Below are positions 35,121 to 43,262 of a stretch of DNA of 43,828 bases, in pieces. A program made the position numbers and the translations under genes. How positions within the stretch are numbered: position 1 is the stretch's first letter; every line of letters starts with the position of its first letter. This DNA is from Bacteroidota bacterium (GTDB taxonomy: Bacteria; Bacteroidota; Bacteroidia; Bacteroidales; JAAUTT01): the NCBI GenBank assembly GCA_023429135.1, contig JAEYWD010000116.1:1-43828 (forward strand). The letters run 5' to 3'. Under the pieces are notes generated by a model. The model ran no database searches and was not told where the DNA came from. It was given only the letters and a program-made list of their open reading frames with translations.

Positions 35121-35183
35121 GAATTAACAAAGAGGTCTCAAACGAAGCTAAATCCTGGCCAGTGCCTATTCCCACGTTTGTCG

Positions 35184-35224
35184 TAGCATTTGCTATGACA
35201 CTTTATTTTCATAGCATTTGCTAT
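35184..35224. repeat. Two copies of the near-palindrome TAGCATTTGCTA
   Basis: TAGCATTTGCTA occurs at 35184-35195 and 35212-35223, 28 bases apart. Each copy is an inverted repeat (TAGCA/TGCTA), and GCTATG (35192-35197) with CATAGC (35210-35215) also forms a hairpin between them. It lies past the toxin stop and about 200 bases upstream of plsC. A regulator site or an RNA-end structure is possible; there is no T-run. Confidence 0.5.
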
Positions 35225-35296
35225 TTTCTATCTATCCCAAACAATTTCGTTAACTTGGTTTATAGTTAGATAGCAAACTCTGTGGAAGAGTGGGTT

Positions 35297-35635
35297 TTAT
35301 TTCTTTTTCCTGGGTTTTATACGTTCGCCAATTCTGGACGGGAGCTGGCTGGTATGGAATATGTCTGCAATGATAATGGCTTCTTCGGTAACCTCATAAA
35401 TAATCTTATAGCTCCATTTGCTGATGGATCTATAATTTTCCGGTTCTTCTTCTAAAAATTCTTCTTTGGAGTATTTATCCGGAAAGTCGTTTAACGACCC
35501 AACTAATTTGATCAGTTCTTTCTTTACCTTCCTTGCACTCTGAGGTGAGTCCTGGTTAATGTAGTTGTAAATATCGTCCAGGCTTTCTTTAGCCAGCTTG
35601 TCCCATCGTATGGGCAGTTTCTTCGGGGCTACCAA
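35297..35635 (-). CDS. RelE/ParE-superfamily toxin (TTG start)
   Basis: Putative toxin of 112 residues in a two-gene toxin-antitoxin module. The pattern PIRWDKLAKESLDDIYNYI, then SARKVKKELIKLVGSLNDFP, and the strand YRSISKWSYKIIYEVTEEAIIIADIFHT match the RelE/ParE fold: two helices followed by an antiparallel sheet. It begins at TTG 35635 inside the antitoxin end, overlapping it by seven bases; no ATG is available near the N-terminus. ParE members target gyrase and RelE members cut mRNA; sequence does not settle which applies. A basic tail (RIGERIKPRKKK) ends the protein. Confidence 0.85.
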   Translation of the reverse strand: MVAPKKLPIRWDKLAKESLDDIYNYINQDSPQSARKVKKELIKLVGSLNDFPDKYSKEEFLEEEPENYRSISKWSYKIIYEVTEEAIIIADIFHTSQLPSRIGERIKPRKKK

Positions 35636-35874
35636 TTTTCAACTTCTTTTTCCAGGTCTTCGTGAGCTATGTAATCTCCCGATTTTACCCTTTTCGATGC
35701 AGCTTTTACCCTGGCCCTCAACTCCGGCTGAGTAATGGGTTTTCCTTTGGACGTATAGCCCACAACCAAAGTATTATCGTATTCTTTACTCATGGCATGA
35801 ACCATTTTTAAAAATCGTTCGTCTGCACGGTTTATATATTGTTGCACTTCCTTACGTAAAGCTGTTGTTGTCAT
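35629..35874 (-). CDS. Antitoxin of the ParE/RelE module
   Basis: Small protein of 81 residues placed first in the pair, as antitoxins usually are. The N-terminal half (TTTALRKEVQQYINRADERF) is helical and the C-terminal half charged (ARVKAASKRVKSGDYIAHED), a plausible DNA-binding front and toxin-wrapping tail. The ending HEDLEKEVENW is like antitoxins partnered with RelE/ParE toxins in Bacteroidota. Its -7 box lies 17 bases upstream, so autoregulation there is expected from the general behaviour of such modules. Confidence 0.8.
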   Translation of the reverse strand: MTTTALRKEVQQYINRADERFLKMVHAMSKEYDNTLVVGYTSKGKPITQPELRARVKAASKRVKSGDYIAHEDLEKEVENW

Positions 35875-35890
35875 ATGCTTTTGTTTTTTA

Positions 35891-35898
35891 CAAAATTA
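35891..35898 (-). promoter_or_regulatory. -7 promoter box of the toxin-antitoxin pair
   Basis: The minus strand reads TAATTTTG, an exact TAnnTTTG match, giving a leader of roughly 10 bases before the antitoxin ATG. Short GTTAA/TTAAC words next to it could serve as an operator. Confidence 0.45.
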
Positions 35899-35960
35899 AC
35901 TTTTTTAACTCATTTTTAGTTATTATTACAAGGGATGATATTTCTCCAACTTCCCCCTAG

Positions 35961-36224
35961 GCTAGTGCGCGTTTGTAACGCGTGCAATGTTATTTGCTTG
36001 GCAAGTTTCAAGTGTGCGCTATAAACAAAAAACCGGGTTGTCCCGGTTCTCTGTTATCCTTTACTTCTTGCTACGCAAATGTCGTTCGGAAACGACGGTG
36101 AAGTATTGACCGGTATATTCAATTTAAGAAAGGAACGCGATACAATCGCGCTCCAGTTTCCCTGCTGAACATCCGCGCTAGCGGGAGCTCCACCAACACT
36201 GCCGAACATGCGCGCTAGCGGGGT
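35961..36224. repeat. Hairpin/CGCGCTAGCG repeat cluster between TA pair and Rhs operon
   Basis: This gene-free stretch holds several related units. Copy B, GCTAGTGCGCGTTTGTAACG (35961-35980), runs on into CGTGC and forms a hairpin around TTGT. ACGCGAT/ATCGCGC forms another at about 36134-36150, and GTCGTT/AACGAC a third near 36078-36095. Two 26-base direct repeats, at 36162-36187 and 36199-36224, share GAACAT and CGCGCTAGCGGG and match at 22 positions with a 37-base period. The second supplies the TAG stop of the neighbouring membrane gene. This looks like a dispersed intergenic repeat family. Confidence 0.55.
36024..36048 (-). terminator. Rho-independent terminator of the Rhs operon
   Basis: On the minus strand AACCGGG (36048-36042), loop ACAA, and CCCGGTT (36037-36031) form a perfect seven-pair stem followed by TTTTTGTTT. 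It closes the minus-strand operon that ends with the membrane-protein gene at 36215. Confidence 0.8.
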
Positions 36225-36730
36225 GAATTTTTACGTTCAATTTTCAATATTAAATTAATAGAATCTTTGGGAAAATAGGATATTTTAAATTTCTGACCAT
36301 TTCTTTTAATTATACCATTATTATGTGATGTAATATGATACCCATCAATATTATTATAATCGGAATATTCGAAATTAATATTATTAATAGAAAAACTTTC
36401 AAAAAACTGACCATTAATTTCTTGTAAAGAAAGATTTTTGACTTCGCCTTCAACTTGAAAGTAAGTCTTATTTTGAATTGCTTTCTTTAAACGGGTCTCA
36501 TATGAAACAATATCGGGAATTTTTACAATTGACAATATAAGCATAAATGATGATATGCCTCCAAACAGATAAAGAAGAAACAAGATTAATTGTCTTCTGA
36601 AATTTTTCTCTAAAGTTCGTTTTAAAACAGATGCACCTACAAAAGACAAAATTGAAATCACCAAAATCGGAACTATATAAAAGATTTTGCTAATTCCAGG
36701 TATATATTCATACAATGTTTGATAATTCAT
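36215..36730 (-). CDS. AT-rich two-helix membrane protein downstream of rhs
   Basis: Unrecognised protein of 171 residues. Helices lie at about 16-35 (IFYIVPILVISILSFVGASV) and 48-69 (LILFLLYLFGGISSFMLIL); the remainder is a soluble beta-rich domain with FEYSDYNNIDGYHITSHNNG and GQKFKISYFPKDSINLILKIE. A similar soluble domain (FEYSD, SHxxG, LKIE) is one I recall from many small Bacteroidota and Proteobacteria proteins of unknown role. It starts 18 bases after the Rhs gene and is markedly AT-rich compared with the rest of the window. The position is that of an immunity gene, but this is not shown. Its stop codon lies in a repeat unit, so the last few residues (SPR) come from that unit. Confidence 0.7.
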   Translation of the reverse strand: MNYQTLYEYIPGISKIFYIVPILVISILSFVGASVLKRTLEKNFRRQLILFLLYLFGGISSFMLILSIVKIPDIVSYETRLKKAIQNKTYFQVEGEVKNLSLQEINGQFFESFSINNINFEYSDYNNIDGYHITSHNNGIIKRNGQKFKISYFPKDSINLILKIERKNSPR

Positions 36731-36748
36731 AATTACTTATTTTAAGTA

Positions 36749-39700
36749 TTACCATATTTGAAAAATAGAAGTTGTGCTGAAATTTGAGGAAGAACCAAAG
36801 CTTGGTCCAAATCCGACATCATAAGAATAAAGGATCGCGCCGGCTTTATCAGCCCCACTTGCTGAATAACCACAGCCTAACAAAATATCACCTTCTGCTC
36901 CAATTGAATTTCCAGCAAAAGATTGGTACATGTCAAAATTTCTAGAGTCACCAACATACGATGAATAGCCCACATTTATGCCAATTCCAGCATGTAATCC
37001 ATACTGCTCACTATTTGATGAATAAGCAAAAAGGTGAAATGCTTGTTTCCCTTTAATTGGCAAAGCATAACCTATAGTTCCTGATCCGGGACCTTTCCCA
37101 GGATTGAAAGATAATGAAGTATTTATGTAAATTACATCAGGAATTATTTTCATTACTGTAGAATTGTTCCAAAAATTACTTAACCATTTTGATAGACTCC
37201 CTCCTCTTTGGGCAACAGTATACTCCCCATCTACATCATTAATAACCAGATCTCTTATAGTTGTTCCACCTACATCCAGTACGTTCGAAGTACTATATCC
37301 TTCAAGTCTATTAGTAAAATGATCTATCCCGTAATTTTGACCTCCTGGAACAAGAACGTATGTAGTCCTCTTATAGGCACTCACCGAGTATAGGTCAAAA
37401 CCCTTTGTTATCTGCTGGGCAACCCTCAACGCATCTTTACCACTCAGAATAGGTCCATTTCTCTTACTGTAAAGATAATTATTTATTTGATCCTTTGGCA
37501 AAGTGCTTCCGCTGTATGGGTCTTCATACCCTCCGGTAATCCAATTATATGTATAATCTCTATCCCAATTCAGAACGGGACTACCTCCGCCGCCACCACC
37601 AAAAGAGAAACTTATGCGGTCACCAGGCCCTAAACCTACAGGCATCTCTTTATACATATAAATCATGCCCGAGGGGTCCACAAAAGATAATGGGTTATTT
37701 AAACAGTAAGAATACGAATTATAGTTCTGTGTATTGTTTGCCTGCACATAATTGTCGGGACTTAAAAATCGCGCTAAGAGCGGATCATAAACCCGGCCAT
37801 TCATATTGATCAGCTTAAATGCATCCATATGTTCATGTCCTGTAAAACCTCTATCAGTAATTAAACCCGAGGGAGCATTTGTAAGGTTCTGCAAGGTAGC
37901 AGGATTGCGACGGTTACCCCACGCATCGAAGCTCAGTTCCTGTTCAATGGTCCCGCTCTCATTAGTAAAAACGTTCAACGAGCCTAAATGATCATTATGC
38001 ACATAATGCATTTGGCCATTACCACCCGTGGCTTCATAAATTGCAACAGTTTCGCCATACGCCATTATATAATGCAAATCGCGTGTCACACTATTTTTTA
38101 TTTCTCTTTCAAAAAGACCACTGTAATACTTTTTTATATTCACCCCACCAATGTTGGATTCGACAAATTTTCTGTTTAGGTCGGGACCATAGGTAAACGT
38201 GGCATTATTTGACCCTTCGGTTATGGAAGCCACTTTATCGAAAGAGGTATAAGTTATATTTTGCTGCTCCTGGCTTATCAAATTGTAGGTATTCGACACC
38301 TGGGCAACAGCAGTTGGATGTGTGGCATCATAAACGTATGATCCTACATCGTATTTGGTATCTATACTCCCGTTTGGTAAATATGTGATAGCTCTTGATG
38401 CACTGGTTCCTATTTGCACACTATTCAACCGGTTGTAATCATCATAACCGAAATTTTCGACTAGACTTCGCCTGTTATCTTTTCTCCAGTCCATTAATCC
38501 TTTAGAATTATAATGATACTCCAGGTTCTGTATATTATTACCAACTCCCGTTTGGATTGTTTGCAAATATCCACGGGATTCATATCCTCTTGAACCCGAG
38601 ATATTATTACCGTAAACCACCTGGGTTAACTGATCTTTTGAATTTACCGCCCCAAGGCTCCAAATAGTTTTACCGGAATCGTTTCTCCTGATATCTTTTA
38701 GATAACCATTTTGATAATTATAATTCACCATAAAACCCGAAGGATAACTAACCTGGGATACCTGACCAATTGTATTGTAATTAAGTGAGGTAGTCAAAGT
38801 TAATCCACTGATGGATGCCGTTTTTGAATTAGACCTACCCAGTTCATCGTATCCATAGGTATAGGTAATTCCATTTGTAGATGAAATGTTATCAAGTTGT
38901 CCATTACCTTTATACGTATAGCTTATATCAAAAGAACCACCTGTTTGGCTTTCCAAACGGCCTAAGTCATCATAATTCAATGTGGTTGTCCGAGAGTTGG
39001 GGTCAGTTTGTGTGTGAAGTTCTCCGTAAACATTGTAGGAATATGTATATTCCCCTGCATCAGGGTCGCGTAATAGAGTTTGATTTCCAAACTGGTCGTA
39101 ATTCATTTCAATAGTCTTAACCGGAGTGATAACGGATTTGGTTAAACCTGAACTGTAGTATGTATAATTAATTTCGCCACCGCGATCGGATGATTTGGCG
39201 AGATTACCGGAAGCATCGGCAATTTGTGTACTGGTTTGCCCTGAAATATTATTGGTAACAGTTGTTTGTAATCCATCATAACTATAAACTAAATCAACAC
39301 CAGGTGCAACTTCTGTTTTTATTCTTCCTAGTTTATCATAGGTATTGGTCTTTCTATCAGAATCAGATTCTCCGGAGAAATATGGTAAAGTTGTATACTC
39401 AACCTGTCCCAGACTATTGTATTTGGTATCAGTTATGACTCTTCTTCCATCCAAACTCGGCCTGTTGCGTTGAATGGCTCTGCCAAATTTGTCGTAATAT
39501 TGGTATGCTTCAGGACTCCCAGGGATTTCAGATTTGATATAGTATCGAGCATTGTTTGGACTTGTTCCTGTTACCCATCCCAATGTGAGTTTAGAAGAGT
39601 TACCATCGGGTTGCTTGGTTTCGATCAAACGTCCAAACTCATCATAGACAAATCTCGTTGTTAAATTATTATGATCTTTTTGTTGTGTTACCACTCCTAA

Positions 39701-42700
39701 ACCTTCATCGTAAGTGTATTCAACATAATGACCTCTTATATTTTCCTGCTTTTTCAAAAATCTCCCCTTAGTATCATATGTCATAATTGAAACACGACCA
39801 TTTATACCATCGGGTGTGACTTTTATATTATTAATGTTTCCATAATCATCGTAACGATAATCCGTAAACAATTGCTTAACATTCCCAGGTTCAATTGTTT
39901 TTCGGGTAAGATAACCTTGTGCCTGATAGTCAAAACTGGTTATACTGGTAAAAACCGGTTCACTACCTCTGGTTTTGGTTAAAGTAGTTCTTGTTAACCT
40001 GTTCAGGCAATAACTGTCGTAATTACCATATACATTATCGATTGTAGATGTTGCAATTCCATTATAATTGGTCTTTTGTTGAGTTAAATTCCCATAATCA
40101 TCATAAGTAGCAGTATTTGTTATTGTATTATACAATGTAGAAGTATTTAACTCATAATATTTTGAAACAGTTTGCTTGATATAAGGAAAGATTCTTTTGT
40201 TACCAAAAGTTTTTATATCTGAGGTATATACGCTTTCAGAGATCAGCTTATTATCTGCATATTCTTCTTTTTTAAATGGTTCGAGGAACAAGTAAGTCTG
40301 GTTTACCGAATTATAACTAATCGTTTTAGTCCCTCGAGATAGATCTTGAGATGTAATTTTAGAAAAACCAATAAAACTGTTGTCTATTTTGTAAGAAAAT
40401 CCACCTTCATAGGTATAAGAAACCTCAGTTTGAGCATAGGGGTCATTATCCGATTTTACTGAAGCAACAACGTAAATGGGTTTAGTAAGAGGGACTAAAG
40501 GATAAAAACAATTGGCAGGGTTACTATATACTGAGGAGTTAGTCGTCGGTTTATAAGTAAATTGAATCTTATGATTCATCCCGTTAGTGACTGTGGAGAG
40601 AAGGTCTTTTTGGTTCCCTACGCCTACCGAAACAATTCTGATCTTATTCCCTAAAATGCTCTGGCATAAACAATCTGTTATACCATCGCCGTTAAAATCC
40701 TTCACTGTTAAAATGGGGCCATCAATTTCATCCAAACTGGGCACATTTATATATTGGGAATTTTTATACTTATAAGTATAGAAAATATGTTCAGCAGGGT
40801 CAAAACCAATAAATTCATCCTGCCCATCACCATCCATATCATATGAAGTATAGTCCATAAAACCAATAGTAGTGTCGTCAAATATATCAGTTCCAAAATC
40901 GGTAACAATAAAACTATTACCGTTTGAGATATTGGATTTGATATTTGTAAAGTGACGTAACCCTGTTCGAGGTAAATTTCCCCATAAAAAATCCATCCTC
41001 CCATCACCATTATAATCTCCTGCAAAAACTGCATGGCTACTATTAGGTGTAGAACCAGAGGTTCGTTGGGTAAAATTATTATTTACCCATTCATAAATTC
41101 TGTACCCGGAAGCATCTAAAGTCATAAGTTCTATTTTGCCATTCCCATTAAAGTCGCCCCAGTACTGTTTACTCCCCCAAATTAAGGAAATATCAGCATT
41201 TCCTACTAATGGAGCTGTCCAGCTCCCCCAGGAAATGTTATAAGTATTATTCGCAGGATTACGATTAAAGATATCTACATCTCCATCACCATCAAAATCG
41301 TACGCATATAAATCAGGTGTTCCAGTTGAACCTTTACCCCTATTAGCGACAAATGTAAAATTCAGTCCTGTTGATGAATAAAAAGCAAAACCAGAAGTAT
41401 TATTAGCTAAGGGTAATACAACATCCGCTTTTCCATCTGCATCGAAATCTCCTGTTTTTATTTTCCCCAAAGGAATAACACTGCCCCCATTCTTAGTAAA
41501 GTCGTTACCTGAATTTAAGCTATAAATACAACCATTAAGTATCAACTCATCTTTACCATCTCCATTAAAATCATCTGCAAAAATATTCTGATTTATCAGC
41601 AGAGACGTATAATTCGCCAATCCCTGTGCATTCTCATAATTATGATAACTAAAAACATAAGAATTAAAAGCATTCCCTGAACTTCCATGTTCAATAAATT
41701 CATTTAACATGCTCTTATCAGTAAATGAATATTTTAATTCATATTCCCTTATTGTTGAGGTTCCATTTTTTACCTTAATTTTTGAAAGTAATTTATTCTG
41801 AACAATAGTCGTTCCCGCTACAAAAGACGTCAAAACATCATTCGACCGGGATTCATAAACAAAATTAACAGAATTGTAGGGCGTCAGTCCAGTGTTTGTG
41901 TTTCCTGTGTAATCAATCCTTTCAGGCCAGAATTCTCCCATGGCACGATCGGAATGATAAGTAAAGGTCATATAATTACCTTTTTTGTCGTAAATCTTGC
42001 TAATATACCAGAAAAGTATTTCTTCTTTATTCTGTGCCTGCAAGAATGAATTTGATGAATTGCCGAATTCAACAGTAATACCATTTTTAGTCTCCATCTT
42101 AAACCAACGAGGCCCACTTCCTGATGCTCCATAGGAAGTTATCTTAACAAAAGATTCAGATGCAGTGGAATAGGTAGTTCCATCCCCACCATATGCATTT
42201 CCGTTTGTGACCAATAGCCTGTTGCCGTTTAAACCGAACCGATCATTGGAAGATAATTCAATCTCGTTTATTTGATCATCATAATGCAAATTCTTTGGTA
42301 GGCGAGTGATACTTGAGAACCCATCAATATTCCATCCAAAGCCAAGTAACCCGTTAACACGGTTGCTATAATAATTAACTGACAAATTTGGTTGCATACC
42401 AGCCGTACCTGGTGAAACAGTTATAGGAAGGTTAAAGGAAGCCGCACCGCTACTACTTACTCCTGCTTTACCCAATGAGGTCCCCACAGGAAGGTCGGTG
42501 TTTAGTGTTCGTGTTGAAGGATCTACAGCAGTCTGATAATCAACATTCACTATCAGGTTTTCGTTGATTCTTGCATTGAACGTTTGAGAGCCGGCAGGAG
42601 CATAACTAAATCCTGGTTGTATTAACACCTGATCTCTTGCCTCATATACTTGTGTGCCGGAAATCGGTGCAGAAAGCGTGATCACTTTCTGTTGTCCAAA

Positions 42701-42757
42701 TGAGCTTATTGAGGTAAATAAAAAAAATAAATATAATGTTACTTTTAGTTTTTTCAT
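36749..42757 (-). CDS. SpvB/FG-GAP/RHS-repeat giant exported protein
   Basis: Exported protein of 2002 residues. Order: signal peptide about 1-22; a beta-rich lead segment; SpvB domain from about 93 (FNLPITVSPGTAGMQPNLSV, GLLGFGWNIDG); seven FG-GAP/VCBS-type calcium loops at about 395-700 (DFNGDGKDE, DFDADGKAD, DFDGDGDVD, DFNGNGKIE, DYNGDGRMD, DMDGDGQDE, DFNGDGITD); many YD/RHS repeats at about 900-1560; the RHS core signature HNDHLGS (from 1587), GRVYDPLLARFLSPD and FVDPSG (ending 1697). The last 305 residues are a non-conserved tip opening with a glycine run and ending in a beta-rich GLHAGIGINVGYSSYVGD region; no catalytic motif is recognised. RHS shells usually encase a C-terminal effector. 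Gaps to its operon partners are 22 and 18 bases. Confidence 0.93.
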   Translation of the reverse strand: MKKLKVTLYLFFLFTSISSFGQQKVITLSAPISGTQVYEARDQVLIQPGFSYAPAGSQTFNARINENLIVNVDYQTAVDPSTRTLNTDLPVGTSLGKAGVSSSGAASFNLPITVSPGTAGMQPNLSVNYYSNRVNGLLGFGWNIDGFSSITRLPKNLHYDDQINEIELSSNDRFGLNGNRLLVTNGNAYGGDGTTYSTASESFVKITSYGASGSGPRWFKMETKNGITVEFGNSSNSFLQAQNKEEILFWYISKIYDKKGNYMTFTYHSDRAMGEFWPERIDYTGNTNTGLTPYNSVNFVYESRSNDVLTSFVAGTTIVQNKLLSKIKVKNGTSTIREYELKYSFTDKSMLNEFIEHGSSGNAFNSYVFSYHNYENAQGLANYTSLLINQNIFADDFNGDGKDELILNGCIYSLNSGNDFTKNGGSVIPLGKIKTGDFDADGKADVVLPLANNTSGFAFYSSTGLNFTFVANRGKGSTGTPDLYAYDFDGDGDVDIFNRNPANNTYNISWGSWTAPLVGNADISLIWGSKQYWGDFNGNGKIELMTLDASGYRIYEWVNNNFTQRTSGSTPNSSHAVFAGDYNGDGRMDFLWGNLPRTGLRHFTNIKSNISNGNSFIVTDFGTDIFDDTTIGFMDYTSYDMDGDGQDEFIGFDPAEHIFYTYKYKNSQYINVPSLDEIDGPILTVKDFNGDGITDCLCQSILGNKIRIVSVGVGNQKDLLSTVTNGMNHKIQFTYKPTTNSSVYSNPANCFYPLVPLTKPIYVVASVKSDNDPYAQTEVSYTYEGGFSYKIDNSFIGFSKITSQDLSRGTKTISYNSVNQTYLFLEPFKKEEYADNKLISESVYTSDIKTFGNKRIFPYIKQTVSKYYELNTSTLYNTITNTATYDDYGNLTQQKTNYNGIATSTIDNVYGNYDSYCLNRLTRTTLTKTRGSEPVFTSITSFDYQAQGYLTRKTIEPGNVKQLFTDYRYDDYGNINNIKVTPDGINGRVSIMTYDTKGRFLKKQENIRGHYVEYTYDEGLGVVTQQKDHNNLTTRFVYDEFGRLIETKQPDGNSSKLTLGWVTGTSPNNARYYIKSEIPGSPEAYQYYDKFGRAIQRNRPSLDGRRVITDTKYNSLGQVEYTTLPYFSGESDSDRKTNTYDKLGRIKTEVAPGVDLVYSYDGLQTTVTNNISGQTSTQIADASGNLAKSSDRGGEINYTYYSSGLTKSVITPVKTIEMNYDQFGNQTLLRDPDAGEYTYSYNVYGELHTQTDPNSRTTTLNYDDLGRLESQTGGSFDISYTYKGNGQLDNISSTNGITYTYGYDELGRSNSKTASISGLTLTTSLNYNTIGQVSQVSYPSGFMVNYNYQNGYLKDIRRNDSGKTIWSLGAVNSKDQLTQVVYGNNISGSRGYESRGYLQTIQTGVGNNIQNLEYHYNSKGLMDWRKDNRRSLVENFGYDDYNRLNSVQIGTSASRAITYLPNGSIDTKYDVGSYVYDATHPTAVAQVSNTYNLISQEQQNITYTSFDKVASITEGSNNATFTYGPDLNRKFVESNIGGVNIKKYYSGLFEREIKNSVTRDLHYIMAYGETVAIYEATGGNGQMHYVHNDHLGSLNVFTNESGTIEQELSFDAWGNRRNPATLQNLTNAPSGLITDRGFTGHEHMDAFKLINMNGRVYDPLLARFLSPDNYVQANNTQNYNSYSYCLNNPLSFVDPSGMIYMYKEMPVGLGPGDRISFSFGGGGGGSPVLNWDRDYTYNWITGGYEDPYSGSTLPKDQINNYLYSKRNGPILSGKDALRVAQQITKGFDLYSVSAYKRTTYVLVPGGQNYGIDHFTNRLEGYSTSNVLDVGGTTIRDLVINDVDGEYTVAQRGGSLSKWLSNFWNNSTVMKIIPDVIYINTSLSFNPGKGPGSGTIGYALPIKGKQAFHLFAYSSNSEQYGLHAGIGINVGYSSYVGDSRNFDMYQSFAGNSIGAEGDILLGCGYSASGADKAGAILYSYDVGFGPSFGSSSNFSTTSIFQIW

Positions 42758-42779
42758 CTTATTGGATTTTAATTGTTCA

Positions 42780-43253
42780 CTATTCTTTCACGACTTTCCA
42801 TTCGCTCTCCTTGCCTCCTAACTGGATCTTTAACACATATGTTCCCAAAGGACTGTCTGACAGATCCACAATATCGTTCCCAGTTAACGGGGTGAGAGTG
42901 GTTATCAAACCACCTTTCAGGTTATATACCCTGATGGCTGATTGCTGCGAAGGTTCGAAACCCGTAATCTCTATCCGCAGTGCTCCATGGGTAGGATTAG
43001 GATAAATATTGATTTTCTGATCATTAATCTGATCCTCAAATTTATTTTCCTTAACCTCTTCCTTGAGGTAGGTGGAATCAACTCCCGATTTAAGAGAACT
43101 TTGAGCTGCATTGGCAGTTGCCAGGGTTATTGTTCTCAATTTGCGGTTACCGGCATTGTCGTACCGGTAGTAAACTGTTGTTTGGGCTTTGGTAATTCCC
43201 ATACCCATAAATATGAATAGGAAATACACAAATAGTTTGTAAAGTGGTTTCAT
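42780..43253 (-). CDS. Small YD-repeat protein with T9SS C-terminal sorting domain
   Basis: Exported protein of 157 residues. A signal peptide (about 1-24, ending ITKAQ) is followed by a single YD/RHS-like unit, VYYRYDNAGNRKLRTITL, a charged linker, and from about 80 a type-A T9SS sorting domain: INIYPNPTHGALRIEITG, IRVYNLKGGLI and GTYVLKIQLGG. Such domains take cargo across the outer membrane through the PorX-controlled T9SS. The mature cargo here is only about 55 residues, hardly a functional domain on its own. It lies 22 bases upstream of the Rhs gene, so it may be the T9SS-exported partner of the RHS protein or a leftover of a longer fusion. Confidence 0.85.
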   Translation of the reverse strand: MKPLYKLFVYFLFIFMGMGITKAQTTVYYRYDNAGNRKLRTITLATANAAQSSLKSGVDSTYLKEEVKENKFEDQINDQKINIYPNPTHGALRIEITGFEPSQQSAIRVYNLKGGLITTLTPLTGNDIVDLSDSPLGTYVLKIQLGGKESEWKVVKE

Positions 43254-43262
43254 ATATCTGAA

